64,000 nucleotides of DNA, taken from positions 372,001-436,000 of the forward strand of contig CAVPWE010000005.1 in the NCBI GenBank assembly GCA_963709485.1, in the 5' to 3' direction. Within the stretch, counting starts at the first letter, position 1. The number at the start of each line of letters is the position of its first letter. The position numbers and the translations under genes are program-made. Below, piece by piece: positions 9,157 through 17,357 of the stretch. Origin of the DNA: JAXDBM01 sp963709485. Lineage in GTDB: Bacteria > Desulfobacterota > Syntrophia > Syntrophales > Fen-1087. The notes beneath the pieces were generated by a model, which saw nothing but the letters and a program-made list of their open reading frames with translations, was not told where the DNA came from and did no database searches.

Positions 9157-11040
9157 ATGTGTGGAATCTGCGGTTTTAGCGGCAGCGGCGACGCCGACAT
9201 CCTCGCGTCCATGACCGGGGCGATGGTCCACCGCGGGCCGGACGCCGAGGGAATGTGGCACGATGCGAGCGCAGGTGTCTATCTCGGCCACCGCCGCCTC
9301 TCCATCATCGACCTCGACGGCGGGGCGCAGCCGATGTGGACGGAAGACGGCGCCCTCGGGATCGTCTTCAACGGGGAGATCTACAATCACCTGGAGCTTC
9401 GGGAGGAGCTGATCCGGGCGGGACACCTTTTCCTCACGGACCATTCCGACACGGAGGCGCTGCTCCACGGCTACCGGCAGTGGGGGGAGGGGCTGCCTTC
9501 CCGCCTCAACGGCATGTGGGCCTTTGCCATTCTGGACCGGAAGCGGCGGGAGATCTTCCTCAGCCGGGACCGATTCGGCAAAAAGCCCCTCTTCTACTCC
9601 CGACAGAACGGCACCTTTGCCTTCGCGTCCGAACTGAGCTCGCTGGTCCGTCATCCCCGGATCTCGGCCAACGTTCACGAGGGAAGCCTCAAGAAGTACT
9701 TTGCCTATGGATACATTCCGGCGCCATCCACGCTGTATCGGCAGATATTCAAGCTCCCCGGCGGCCACAATCTGCTGCTGAAGATCGACGACATAAGCTT
9801 CCGTGTTTCCAAGTACTGGGATTTTATCCTGGAACCCTTCGACCGCCTTCCGGCCGACCCCGAGGAGGCGTGGGGGGAGGAGCTTCGGGACCTGCTGCGA
9901 AAATCGGTGCGGCGGCGCCTCATGTCCGACGTTCCCCTGGGCGTTTTCCTCAGCGGCGGCATCGACTCTTCCGCCATCACAACCTTTGCAGCCGAGGCGG
10001 GCGGGCCGGCGGGCATGAAGAGCTTCTGCATCGGCTTCGAGGAGGCTGGCTTCGACGAGACCGCATACGCCCGGATCATCTCCCGCCGGTGCCGCACGGA
10101 GCACCGCGAGGAGATCCTCTCCATGGAGCGGGCCCGGGAGCTGCTCCCGGAGATCGTTGGCAGGCTCGACGAGCCGATGGGGGACAGCTCTCTGATGCCC
10201 ACCTATCTGCTCTGCCGGGAAACAAGAAAGCACGTGACCGTAGCCCTGTCCGGGGACGGCGGCGACGAGCTCTTCGCCGGCTATGATCCCTTCCGGGCTC
10301 TCGGGATGGCGCAATGGTATGACCGCCTCGTTCCCGGTCCGGTCCATCAGGCCATTCGAATGGCCGTGGCCGCGCTCCCCTCGACGCACGGGAACATGAG
10401 CCTCGATTTCCGCCTAAAGCGCACCCTGAGGGGGCTGTCCTACCCGAGGAACCTTTGGACCCCCGTCTGGCTGGGGCCGCTCGATCCGCGGGACCTGGAG
10501 GAGCTGTTCCGGGAGCCCACCGATATCGAGGAGGTCTACGCCGAGGCCATCGAACAGTGGGACGCCTGCAGGCAGGACAACCTGGTGGACAAGACCCTGC
10601 AGTTCTACACGAAACTCTATCTGCAGGATGACATTCTCGTCAAGTCGGACCGGGCAAGCATGATGAACTCCCTGGAGGTGCGCGCCCCCTTTCTGGACAT
10701 TGAACTCGTCGATTTTGTTAGGAAAATACCACATCAGTACAAATACCGGCACGGCCGGACCAAATACATCCTGAAAAAGGCGCTCGAGCCCGTTCTGCCG
10801 CATGAGCTTCTCTACCGCTCCAAGAAGGGATTCAGCGTGCCCGTCGGCCGGTGGTTTCGGGAGGGCAGCCTTGCCCTTGACGGCAAGGGTTCCTTCCCGC
10901 ATCTCCATGCCCCGTACATCTCCGGCCTCGCGGCGGACCACAGGGCCTGCCGCACGGACCACCGGGCCTTCCTCTGGAACCTCTGGCTCCTGAATGCCTG
11001 GAGCGGGAAGCAGCCGCACACCGTTTCGACCGCTTCATGA
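9157..11040 (+). CDS. asnB: Asparagine synthase (glutamine-hydrolysing)-like amidotransferase
   Basis: Protein of 627 residues with the two AsnB domains. The N-terminal class II glutaminase begins MCGICGFSG, where Cys2 is the nucleophile after Met removal. The C-terminal ATP-pyrophosphatase synthetase domain carries the P-loop LSGGIDSSA at about residue 267 and GDGGDELFAGY further on. AsnB releases ammonia from glutamine and amidates a carboxylate activated by adenylation. In polysaccharide loci such paralogs often amidate a uronic acid or an amino-acid substituent instead of aspartate, and its place between membrane GTs and a GT2 supports that. GAGAGG lies about 10 bases before the start. 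Family call firm; substrate unresolved. Confidence 0.93.
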   Translation: MCGICGFSGSGDADILASMTGAMVHRGPDAEGMWHDASAGVYLGHRRLSIIDLDGGAQPMWTEDGALGIVFNGEIYNHLELREELIRAGHLFLTDHSDTEALLHGYRQWGEGLPSRLNGMWAFAILDRKRREIFLSRDRFGKKPLFYSRQNGTFAFASELSSLVRHPRISANVHEGSLKKYFAYGYIPAPSTLYRQIFKLPGGHNLLLKIDDISFRVSKYWDFILEPFDRLPADPEEAWGEELRDLLRKSVRRRLMSDVPLGVFLSGGIDSSAITTFAAEAGGPAGMKSFCIGFEEAGFDETAYARIISRRCRTEHREEILSMERARELLPEIVGRLDEPMGDSSLMPTYLLCRETRKHVTVALSGDGGDELFAGYDPFRALGMAQWYDRLVPGPVHQAIRMAVAALPSTHGNMSLDFRLKRTLRGLSYPRNLWTPVWLGPLDPRDLEELFREPTDIEEVYAEAIEQWDACRQDNLVDKTLQFYTKLYLQDDILVKSDRASMMNSLEVRAPFLDIELVDFVRKIPHQYKYRHGRTKYILKKALEPVLPHELLYRSKKGFSVPVGRWFREGSLALDGKGSFPHLHAPYISGLAADHRACRTDHRAFLWNLWLLNAWSGKQPHTVSTAS

Positions 11041-11134
11041 CAGAGAACCGCTCCTCCGCAACTCGCCCGCATCGAATGGTGCAGGGCATTTATTCAAACC
11101 TTCTGATTTCTTGACAGGATCGGGAATTCGGTCT

Positions 11135-12115
11135 ATGGGTGCCGCCATGAAAAACACTGAGGACAATGCGAACGTCGCGGACGGTGTCTTCTACTCCGTC
11201 GTCGTTCCGGCCTACAACGAACAGGACACGGTGAACCTTTTTTACGAAAGGGCCAGCTCGACGATGGACTCGCTGGGCCAGCCCTGGGAGATCGTCTTCG
11301 TCAACGACGGGAGCGTGGACGGCACGCTGGAGGCGCTCCGGGCTCTGGCCAAAAAGGACACCCGCGTGAAGTACGTCAGCCTGAGCCGGAATTTCGGCCA
11401 TCAGGCCGCGCTGACCGCCGGCCTCGCCCATGCGTCCGGAAGGGCGATCATCTCGATCGACTGCGACCTTCAGGACCCGCCGGAACTGATCCCTCAGCTC
11501 TGCGCGAAGTGGCAGGAGGGCTTCGACATCGTCTACGCCCGGCGCAGCAACTACCGTAAGGACAGCCTGACCAAGCGATACGCCTCCATGGCCTACTACT
11601 TCGTGCTGGGAAAGACATCCGATATCGACATGCCGGAAAATGTCGGTGATTTCAGGCTGATCGACCGGAAGGTGCTTTCCATTCTCAAGGCGATGCCCGA
11701 ACGGGCGCGGTACCTGCGCGGCATGGTGGCCTGGGCGGGTTTCTCACACGCCTTTGTCGACTACCAGCGACCGGATCGGCAGTTGGGCGACACGGGATAC
11801 TCCTTCAAGAAACTGATCTCCCTGGGAATGGACGGAATGCTCAACTTCTCGCTCCTGCCCCTTCGCATCGGCTTCATCATCGGCTTCGTCAACATCATCC
11901 TGGGGTCCCTCTTTCTTTTGTACATGGTGCTGGACACGCTGATCTTCGACAAGTACTATCAACTATACAAGTTCCTCGTCGTCCTGCTGTTCATGCTGAT
12001 GGGGGTTCTCTTCATGTTCATCTGGATCCTGGGGGAGTACATCGGCCGAATCCACAACGAGGTGAAGGGAAGGCCGATATACATCGAAAGCGAGAAGGGG
12101 AATCTTCCCGTTTAG
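11135..12115 (+). CDS. GT2 polyprenyl-phosphate sugar transferase (DPM1/GtrB/ArnC type)
   Basis: About 326 residues. An N-terminal GT2 domain begins FYSVVVPAYNEQDT and contains VNDGSVDGT, the nucleotide/metal motif DCDLQDPPELI and the acceptor-site segment RLIDRKVLS. Two C-terminal membrane helices follow (GFIIGFVNIILGSLFLLYMV and a second ending FMFIWILGEY). This layout matches GtrB, ArnC and PglD-like enzymes that move a sugar from an NDP donor onto undecaprenyl phosphate. Such lipid-linked sugars are what GT-C enzymes use, so it may feed the two GT-C-like proteins upstream. The start could be ATG 11135 or 11147; the reading frame runs open back to 10994, inside asnB, but that extension lacks family similarity. 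The stop abuts the next ATG. Confidence 0.9.
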   Translation: MGAAMKNTEDNANVADGVFYSVVVPAYNEQDTVNLFYERASSTMDSLGQPWEIVFVNDGSVDGTLEALRALAKKDTRVKYVSLSRNFGHQAALTAGLAHASGRAIISIDCDLQDPPELIPQLCAKWQEGFDIVYARRSNYRKDSLTKRYASMAYYFVLGKTSDIDMPENVGDFRLIDRKVLSILKAMPERARYLRGMVAWAGFSHAFVDYQRPDRQLGDTGYSFKKLISLGMDGMLNFSLLPLRIGFIIGFVNIILGSLFLLYMVLDTLIFDKYYQLYKFLVVLLFMLMGVLFMFIWILGEYIGRIHNEVKGRPIYIESEKGNLPV

Positions 12116-13249
12116 ATGATGCGGGTCCTGATGATCAACTACGAGTACCCGCCGGTCGGCGGCGGCACGGCCAACGCGAACCATTACTTCATCCGGGAAC
12201 TGGCCAAACATCCGGAAGTCGCCGTCGACCTGGTCACCGTGCATCCCGGGCCGGGCACGCGGATCGAGAACTTTTCAGATCAGATCCGCCTTCACAGGAT
12301 CGGAATCCGCAAGAAGGACCTGCACCACTGGTCGGGGCCGGAAATGCTCGCGTGGTGCCTCCGCGCGCACTTCTACCTAAAAAAGCTGCTCCGGGAAAAC
12401 GCTTACGACATCTGCCACTGCTGGAACGGGTGGCCGCCCGGGTTCTTCGGGTATCTGCACCGAAAGAAGGCGCCCTATGTCGTCGCCCTGAGGGGCAATG
12501 ACGTCCCCGGCTACGAAATCCGCTTTCGCCTCCTCGAGAAGATCATTCTCAAGGACCTTTCCAGGGCAATCTGGAGACATGCGGCGATCGTCACGGCCAA
12601 CTCGGCAGAGCTGGCTGAACTCGCGCAGAACACGCTGCGCTGCAGGATCGCGGTCATTCCCAACGGCGTCGACACGGACGAGTTCCAGCCCAAACCGTAC
12701 GGGGAGATCCGCATGCCGCTCACGCTCATCTCCACCAACAGGCTGGGCCAGCGCAAGGGCCACATCCACCTCATACGGGCGCTTCAAAAAACAAAAGGGT
12801 ACCGCCTTATTCTTGTCGGGCAGGGCGCCGAGATGGAGAACCTGAAAAGGGAAAGCCGGGGTCTGGACGTGGAGTTCCGGGGATATGTCGAACATGCGGA
12901 TTTGAACCGTGAGCTTCACCGGGCCGACATTTTCATATCGACCTCCCTCGTGGAGGGGATGAGCAACGCGACCCTCGAGGCCATGGCGGCGGGACTTCCC
13001 ATCATCAGCACCGGCGTGGGCGGGGTCGCAAAGATGATCGACGGGAACGGCGTGGTGATCAAAAAAATCGCCGACGCGGATGCGATCGTGGAGGCCCTTG
13101 AATTTTATCTCAGGAACCCCTCGCTGATCCCGGAGCACGGAAAACGATCGCGCCGAATGGCCGAGGAAATGAGCTGGAAGTCCGTCGTGGAAAGATACCT
13201 GCAAGAGGTGTACGCGGCGGGAATGAAAGCGCCGCAGCCCCCCTCATAG
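12116..13249 (+). CDS. GT4 glycosyltransferase
   Basis: Retaining glycosyltransferase of family 4 with a GT-B fold, 377 residues. The N-terminal domain carries the glycine-rich YEYPPVGGGTANANHYF loop. The C-terminal nucleotide-sugar domain holds NGVDTDEF, NRLGQRKGH, the VGQGAE turn and the EGMSNATLEAMAAGLP motif (E-x7-E) that binds the donor. It starts immediately after the previous stop (ATG 12116, or ATG 12119 next to it), so it is translationally coupled. It probably adds a sugar from a UDP or GDP donor in the cytoplasm. A G-rich hairpin follows, after which the CDP-sugar genes begin. Confidence 0.92.
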   Translation: MMRVLMINYEYPPVGGGTANANHYFIRELAKHPEVAVDLVTVHPGPGTRIENFSDQIRLHRIGIRKKDLHHWSGPEMLAWCLRAHFYLKKLLRENAYDICHCWNGWPPGFFGYLHRKKAPYVVALRGNDVPGYEIRFRLLEKIILKDLSRAIWRHAAIVTANSAELAELAQNTLRCRIAVIPNGVDTDEFQPKPYGEIRMPLTLISTNRLGQRKGHIHLIRALQKTKGYRLILVGQGAEMENLKRESRGLDVEFRGYVEHADLNRELHRADIFISTSLVEGMSNATLEAMAAGLPIISTGVGGVAKMIDGNGVVIKKIADADAIVEALEFYLRNPSLIPEHGKRSRRMAEEMSWKSVVERYLQEVYAAGMKAPQPPS

Positions 13250-13252
13250 CGG

Positions 13253-13281
13253 GGCGGGGGGGGGGAACTGACGCCCCCGCC
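13253..13281 (+). other. G-tract hairpin between operon segments
   Basis: GGCGGGGG (13253-13260) can pair with CCCCCGCC (13274-13281) across a 13-base loop, just after the GT4 stop. A run of ten G lies inside (13256-13265). There is no T-tract downstream, so intrinsic termination is doubtful. The G-run itself is prone to length errors in replication and in sequencing. Confidence 0.35.
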
Positions 13282-13368
13282 GGGGCAAAGCCGGCTTGGA
13301 AGGAAAACCCGTCTTCATCGGGGGACGGATGAAAGGCACAATATACTTTTAAGGAGGCATTCAGGATT

Positions 13369-14148
13369 ATGGAAGTGGTCATTTTCTGCGGCGGGATCGG
13401 GGCAAGGCTGCGCGAGGAGACGGAGTTCCGCCCGAAGCCGATGGTCAATATCGGGACACGGCCCATCCTCTGGCATATCATGAAGAACTATGCCCACTTC
13501 GGGCACAGGGATTTCATCCTGGCGCTCGGGTACAAGGGAGAAATGATCAAGAATTATTTCTGCCACTATGAACTGATGAACAACGATGTCACGATCGAGC
13601 TGGGAAAACCGGAGAACGTCGAAATTCACCAGAATCATGAAGAGGCCGGATGGCGGATCACCCTGGCCGACACCGGCGAGAAGGCCCTCAAGGGCGCGCG
13701 GTTGAAGAAGGTCGAGAAGTTCGTTAAGGGAGACACCTTCATGGCAACCTACGGCGACGGCGTGTCCAACATCAATATCAACGCGCTCATCGATTTCCAC
13801 TTCAAGCACGGGAAAATGGCAACCGTAACGGGTGTGCCCCGACCGCCGCTCCGCTTCGGCGAACTGATGATCGAGGGCAACCAGGTGAGCGAGTTTTTTG
13901 AAAAACCCAAAGACATCGAAGGTTTCGTCAACGGCGGCTATTTCGTCTTCAACCGCAGGATTTTCGATTATCTCGACAAATCGGACAACTGCGATCTGGA
14001 ATACGGACCGATCGAAAAGATCGTTGCCGAGGGGGAACTCATGGTCTACCGGCACGACAGCTTCTGGGCCTGCATGGACACCCTCCGCGAAACGGAATAC
14101 CTGAACAAACTCTGGAATGAAGAGACTGCCCCCTGGAAGATCTGGTAG
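13369..14148 (+). CDS. rfbF: Glucose-1-phosphate cytidylyltransferase
   Basis: Makes CDP-glucose from CTP and glucose 1-phosphate, the entry step to CDP-linked deoxysugars. The 259 residues match the usual length of RfbF. It has the nucleotidyltransferase signature GGIGARLREETEFRPKPM with the catalytic lysine in RPKPM, and TYGDGVSNININ as the metal-binding segment. AAGGAGG lies 11 bases before ATG. Its partner RfbG is about 7 kb further on at 21203, separated by a flippase-like protein, an epimerase, an M28-like protein, two lipoproteins and a cupin. No RfbH dehydrase is visible, so the product need not be a 3,6-dideoxyhexose. Confidence 0.93.
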   Translation: MEVVIFCGGIGARLREETEFRPKPMVNIGTRPILWHIMKNYAHFGHRDFILALGYKGEMIKNYFCHYELMNNDVTIELGKPENVEIHQNHEEAGWRITLADTGEKALKGARLKKVEKFVKGDTFMATYGDGVSNININALIDFHFKHGKMATVTGVPRPPLRFGELMIEGNQVSEFFEKPKDIEGFVNGGYFVFNRRIFDYLDKSDNCDLEYGPIEKIVAEGELMVYRHDSFWACMDTLRETEYLNKLWNEETAPWKIW

Positions 14149-14238
14149 AGAAGAATCAGCGCGCCACCTCCTTCATATCGCTTCCGCGCCGGGTAGGTAT
14201 ACGGCTGTCCCGCTTCCGCCCCACCCACTTCATTGATC

Positions 14239-15288
14239 ATGCCGGCGGATAGCGACCGGACAAATATGCACAGGCAAAAACGGAACCGGCTGATATGGAA
14301 CGCAGTCAAGCTGTCCGTCAGCGGCGCGATCTTCTATTATATTTTCTCCAGGTACATCCGGTACGAAGACTTCGTGACCGCATGGAGATACGTCCAGCCC
14401 GGCATGGTCATTTACCTGCTTCTGATCTCGTTCGGCGGGCGGTACCTCAGCGCGTACCAGATCCACTATTATTTCAAGAAGGTTTTTGAAAGCAGGCTGG
14501 GGACCGGTTTTGTCTTCAAGGCCCAGTTGATTTCGTCCTTTTACGGGCTGGTCCTGCCGGGCGACCTCGCCGGCGGCCTGATCACCTGGTACATGATGGC
14601 GGACAAATCGGGGAAGAAGGCCGCTTCCGCCTCCGTCATTATCTTTCTCCGGCTGCTCAGCATCCTCGCGCTGATCGCCTTCACTGCTGTCGGGCTCGCG
14701 TTCGAAGACAAGATGCTCGATCTCAACCTGAGGGTGTATATGATCATCCTGGCGATTCTGTTCCTGCTGATGTTCGTTCCCTTCGTGTCCTTTCGGGCGG
14801 CGACCGCCACGAAACACGCTACCCGGGCAATCGTGCTGAAAACACCCTTTCCGGCATGGAGAGAGAAACTGGACCGGCTCAACAACAAGCTCTGGGATTC
14901 CGTGATCGCCTGCACCCGCATCGATCCGGGCGTGATGCTGTGGACGGTGGGAATGTCCATCCTGTACCATCTGCTGCTGATCTGGTTCACCTACCTGCTG
15001 ATGATCATGGTCGGGATCGATCTTCCCTTCCAGGTGTCGGTGTGGCTTCTCGGCGCGGTCAATCTGATCCAGATGCTGCCCGTGTCATTTCTGGGGCTGG
15101 GCGTGAGGGACATCAGCATCATCTATCTGCTCGGCAAGTACTACCAGGTGACGCCGGAGAGCTCGCTCATCCTGTCGACCTTCTTCCTCGCATTCAGCCT
15201 GATCTTCATCCTGATGGGCGGCTTGGCCGTGCTGGCGGGCGGATCGGTCGACCGCCTGAAGGTGTCGGAATATGCACAGACAGACTGA
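14239..15288 (+). CDS. Flippase-like integral membrane protein (LPG synthase TM-domain family)
   Basis: About 350 residues with seven or eight membrane helices. It resembles the lysylphosphatidylglycerol synthase transmembrane family (MprF N-terminal domain, UPF0104), recognised by VLPGDLAGGL near residue 110 and by the C-terminal pattern with LGAVNLIQMLPVSFLGLGVRDISI. Members of this family without a catalytic domain are thought to translocate lipids or lipid-linked sugars across the inner membrane, but direct proof is limited. It could substitute for part of the missing Wzx function or accompany the polyprenyl-phosphate sugar GT at 11135. TTG 14233, ATG 14239 and ATG 14266 are all possible starts, none with a clear ribosome site. 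Confidence 0.85.
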   Translation: MPADSDRTNMHRQKRNRLIWNAVKLSVSGAIFYYIFSRYIRYEDFVTAWRYVQPGMVIYLLLISFGGRYLSAYQIHYYFKKVFESRLGTGFVFKAQLISSFYGLVLPGDLAGGLITWYMMADKSGKKAASASVIIFLRLLSILALIAFTAVGLAFEDKMLDLNLRVYMIILAILFLLMFVPFVSFRAATATKHATRAIVLKTPFPAWREKLDRLNNKLWDSVIACTRIDPGVMLWTVGMSILYHLLLIWFTYLLMIMVGIDLPFQVSVWLLGAVNLIQMLPVSFLGLGVRDISIIYLLGKYYQVTPESSLILSTFFLAFSLIFILMGGLAVLAGGSVDRLKVSEYAQTD

Positions 15289-15385
15289 TGTCGCCGGCGA
15301 GGCCGTGCGGGGAACGTGCGGCATGAAACTTTGGAACCCGTGCTTTGAAGAGACGATTCATTCCGTGACGATGTGAGGAAACCGA

Positions 15386-15919
15386 ATGATTTTCAGGGAA
15401 ACAAAACTGCCGGGGGCCTTTATTGTCGAGGTGCAGCGCCTGGAGGATGACCGGGGGTTTTTCGGCCGCATCTTCTGCCGCCATGAGTTCCTCGCTCAGG
15501 GGTTGAACCCGGATGTGGCCCAGTGCAGCGTCTCCTTCAACCGGAAAGCCGGAACACTTCGCGGGATGCACTACCAGGAGGCGCCCCATGCAGAGGACAA
15601 GCTGATTCGCTGCACCCGCGGCGGTCTGTACGATGTGATTATCGACCTGCGCGAGAACTCGCCGACCTTCAGGCAGTGGGTTTCCGTGGAACTGACCGGC
15701 GAAAACCGGCGAATGCTCTACATCCCCAGGGGATTTGCCCATGGCTTCCAGACTTTGAACGACAACACCGAGGTCGTCTACCAGATGTCCGAGTTCTACC
15801 ATCCCGAATCCGCCCGCGGCGTCCGCTGGAACGATCCGGCCTTCGGGATTCAGTGGCCGGCGGCGGACGGGGCAATCCTGTCGGACCGGGACCGGGACTG
15901 GCCGGACTACCCGGAATGA
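15386..15919 (+). CDS. rfbC: RmlC-like NDP-4-keto-6-deoxysugar 3,5-epimerase
   Basis: Cupin-fold epimerase of 177 residues, the usual RmlC length. It shows GFFGRIFCRHEF, the catalytic-His segment TLRGMHYQ, the DVIIDLREN strand, and YIPRGFAHGFQTL with a conserved tyrosine region following. RmlC classically converts dTDP-4-keto-6-deoxyglucose to the L-lyxo form. No rmlA, rmlB or rmlD is present here, and it lies between rfbF and rfbG, so a CDP-4-keto-6-deoxysugar substrate is plausible. TGAGG stands 8 bases before ATG. Symbol given by family, not by proven substrate. Confidence 0.88.
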   Translation: MIFRETKLPGAFIVEVQRLEDDRGFFGRIFCRHEFLAQGLNPDVAQCSVSFNRKAGTLRGMHYQEAPHAEDKLIRCTRGGLYDVIIDLRENSPTFRQWVSVELTGENRRMLYIPRGFAHGFQTLNDNTEVVYQMSEFYHPESARGVRWNDPAFGIQWPAADGAILSDRDRDWPDYPE

Positions 15920-15924
15920 TTCTC

Positions 15925-15930
15925 AGGAGG
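15925..15930 (+). promoter_or_regulatory. Ribosome binding site deciding a TTG start
   Basis: A perfect AGGAGG ends 8 bases before TTG 15939. The next in-frame ATG falls inside the conserved N-terminus (EMHAFIGRMYPICRS), so the TTG is the likely start of the DUF4910 gene. Confidence 0.6.
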
Positions 15931-15938
15931 CGGACAAG

Positions 15939-17252
15939 TTGAACACCCTTCCGGAAGAAAACAAGCAAAAAGACAACGGCATCGGGCTGGAGATGCACGC
16001 CTTCATCGGGCGAATGTACCCGATCTGCCGAAGCATCACCGGCAACGGGCTCCGCGAGACCCTGTCCCTGATCGGCCGTCATATTCCCCTGGAGATCCAC
16101 GAGGTGCCGACGGGGAACCCCGTCTTCGACTGGACCGTGCCGAAGGAATGGAACATTCAGGACGCCTACGTCAAGGACAGCGACGGCAACCGGGTCATCG
16201 ATTTCCGGAAATCGAATCTGCATGTGGTCAGCTACAGCACGCCCGTTCGGGCAACCATGACGCTGGCGGAGCTGAAAGACCATCTCTTCAGCATCCCGGA
16301 GCAGCCGGACTGGATCCCCTACCGCACATCCTACTACCAGGAGGCATGGGGGTTCTGCCTGAGCCACAACGACCTGTTGAAAATGAAGGATGGTCGCTAC
16401 GAGGTCCGCATCGACAGTTCCCTGGAGCCCGGTCACCTCACCTACGGAGAGTGCTTTCTGCCCGGAGAAGAGGAAAGCGAGGTCCTCATCTCCTGCCACG
16501 CCTGCCATCCCTCGCTGTGCAACGACAACCTGTCCAGCGTGGCGGTGACCACCTTCCTGGCCCGGCATCTGAGCGCCCGGCCGCGCCGCTATTCCTACCG
16601 TTTCCTCTTCATCCCAGGGACGATCGGCTCCATCGCCTGGCTCAGCCTCAACGAACCGGCCGTTCGCAGAATCAGGCACGGCCTCGTGGCGGCCTGCACG
16701 GGCGATCCGGGAAGGATCACCTACAAGAAGAGCCGCCGGGGAGATGCCGAGATCGACCGGGCCGTTACCCATATCCTGAAGCACTGCGGGCAGGCTTACG
16801 AGATCATGGACTTCATCCCCTACGGGTACGACGAGCGCCAGTACGGTTCCCCCGGCTTCGACCTGCCCGTCGGGTGCCTCATGCGGACGCCCCACGGGCG
16901 CTATCCCGAATATCACACCTCGGCCGACGACCTCGATTTTGTGCGGCCGGAATTCCTTGCCGATTCCTACATGAAGTATCGTGCGGTCCTGGACATCCTG
17001 GAGCACAACCGCGCCTATCTGAACCTGAACCCCAAATGCGAGCCCCAGCTCGGCAGAAGGGGGCTCTATCGCCTCATCGGGGGCGACCGGGAAACGGCGT
17101 TCGACCAGATGTCCATGCTCTGGGTGCTCAATCTCAGCGACGGCAGACACTCGCTGCTGGACATCGCCGAGCGGGCCGGATGCGAATTCAACGTAATCCG
17201 CAACGCTGCCGCGGCGCTGATCGAAAAGAACCTCCTGTCGCCCGTGACATGA
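15939..17252 (+). CDS. DUF4910 M28-aminopeptidase-like protein with winged-helix tail
   Basis: 437 residues from a TTG start. The protein matches the DUF4910 family found in many O-antigen loci: HAFIGRMYPICRSITGNG, then VFDWTVPKEWNI, then the metal-site-like SCHACHPSLCNDNLS and YPEYHTSADDLDFV, which resemble the zinc ligands of M28 peptidases. The last 80 residues (LSDGRHSLLDIAERAG and on) look like a winged helix. There is no signal peptide, so it is cytoplasmic. The family reaction is not established to my knowledge; deacylation or amide hydrolysis of a sugar nucleotide is possible. Its place inside the CDP-sugar block suggests it acts on that sugar. Confidence 0.85.
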   Translation: MNTLPEENKQKDNGIGLEMHAFIGRMYPICRSITGNGLRETLSLIGRHIPLEIHEVPTGNPVFDWTVPKEWNIQDAYVKDSDGNRVIDFRKSNLHVVSYSTPVRATMTLAELKDHLFSIPEQPDWIPYRTSYYQEAWGFCLSHNDLLKMKDGRYEVRIDSSLEPGHLTYGECFLPGEEESEVLISCHACHPSLCNDNLSSVAVTTFLARHLSARPRRYSYRFLFIPGTIGSIAWLSLNEPAVRRIRHGLVAACTGDPGRITYKKSRRGDAEIDRAVTHILKHCGQAYEIMDFIPYGYDERQYGSPGFDLPVGCLMRTPHGRYPEYHTSADDLDFVRPEFLADSYMKYRAVLDILEHNRAYLNLNPKCEPQLGRRGLYRLIGGDRETAFDQMSMLWVLNLSDGRHSLLDIAERAGCEFNVIRNAAAALIEKNLLSPVT

Positions 17253-17357
17253 ACAGACTTGCCGCGACCGGATTGATCATATATAATTTCCTGAAAACGC
17301 GACGGTTGATGAAATTCTATGCAAATGCCGCATGCGACGGCAAACAGGAGAACGACC

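Noticed and set aside
9049..10389. A 446-codon open frame on the - strand across asnB
   Set aside because: It is the antisense shadow of a clear AsnB gene and shows no domain.
11111..11140. TTGACA at 11111 as a -35 box for the GT2 at 11135
   Set aside because: The matching -10 position falls on the start codon itself (TATGGG), so a transcript would begin inside the gene. It is also in the middle of a coupled operon.
15386..15919. Evidence for a complete dTDP-rhamnose pathway
   Set aside because: Only the RmlC-like epimerase is present; no rmlA, rmlB or rmlD candidate occurs in the window, and the neighbours are CDP-sugar enzymes.
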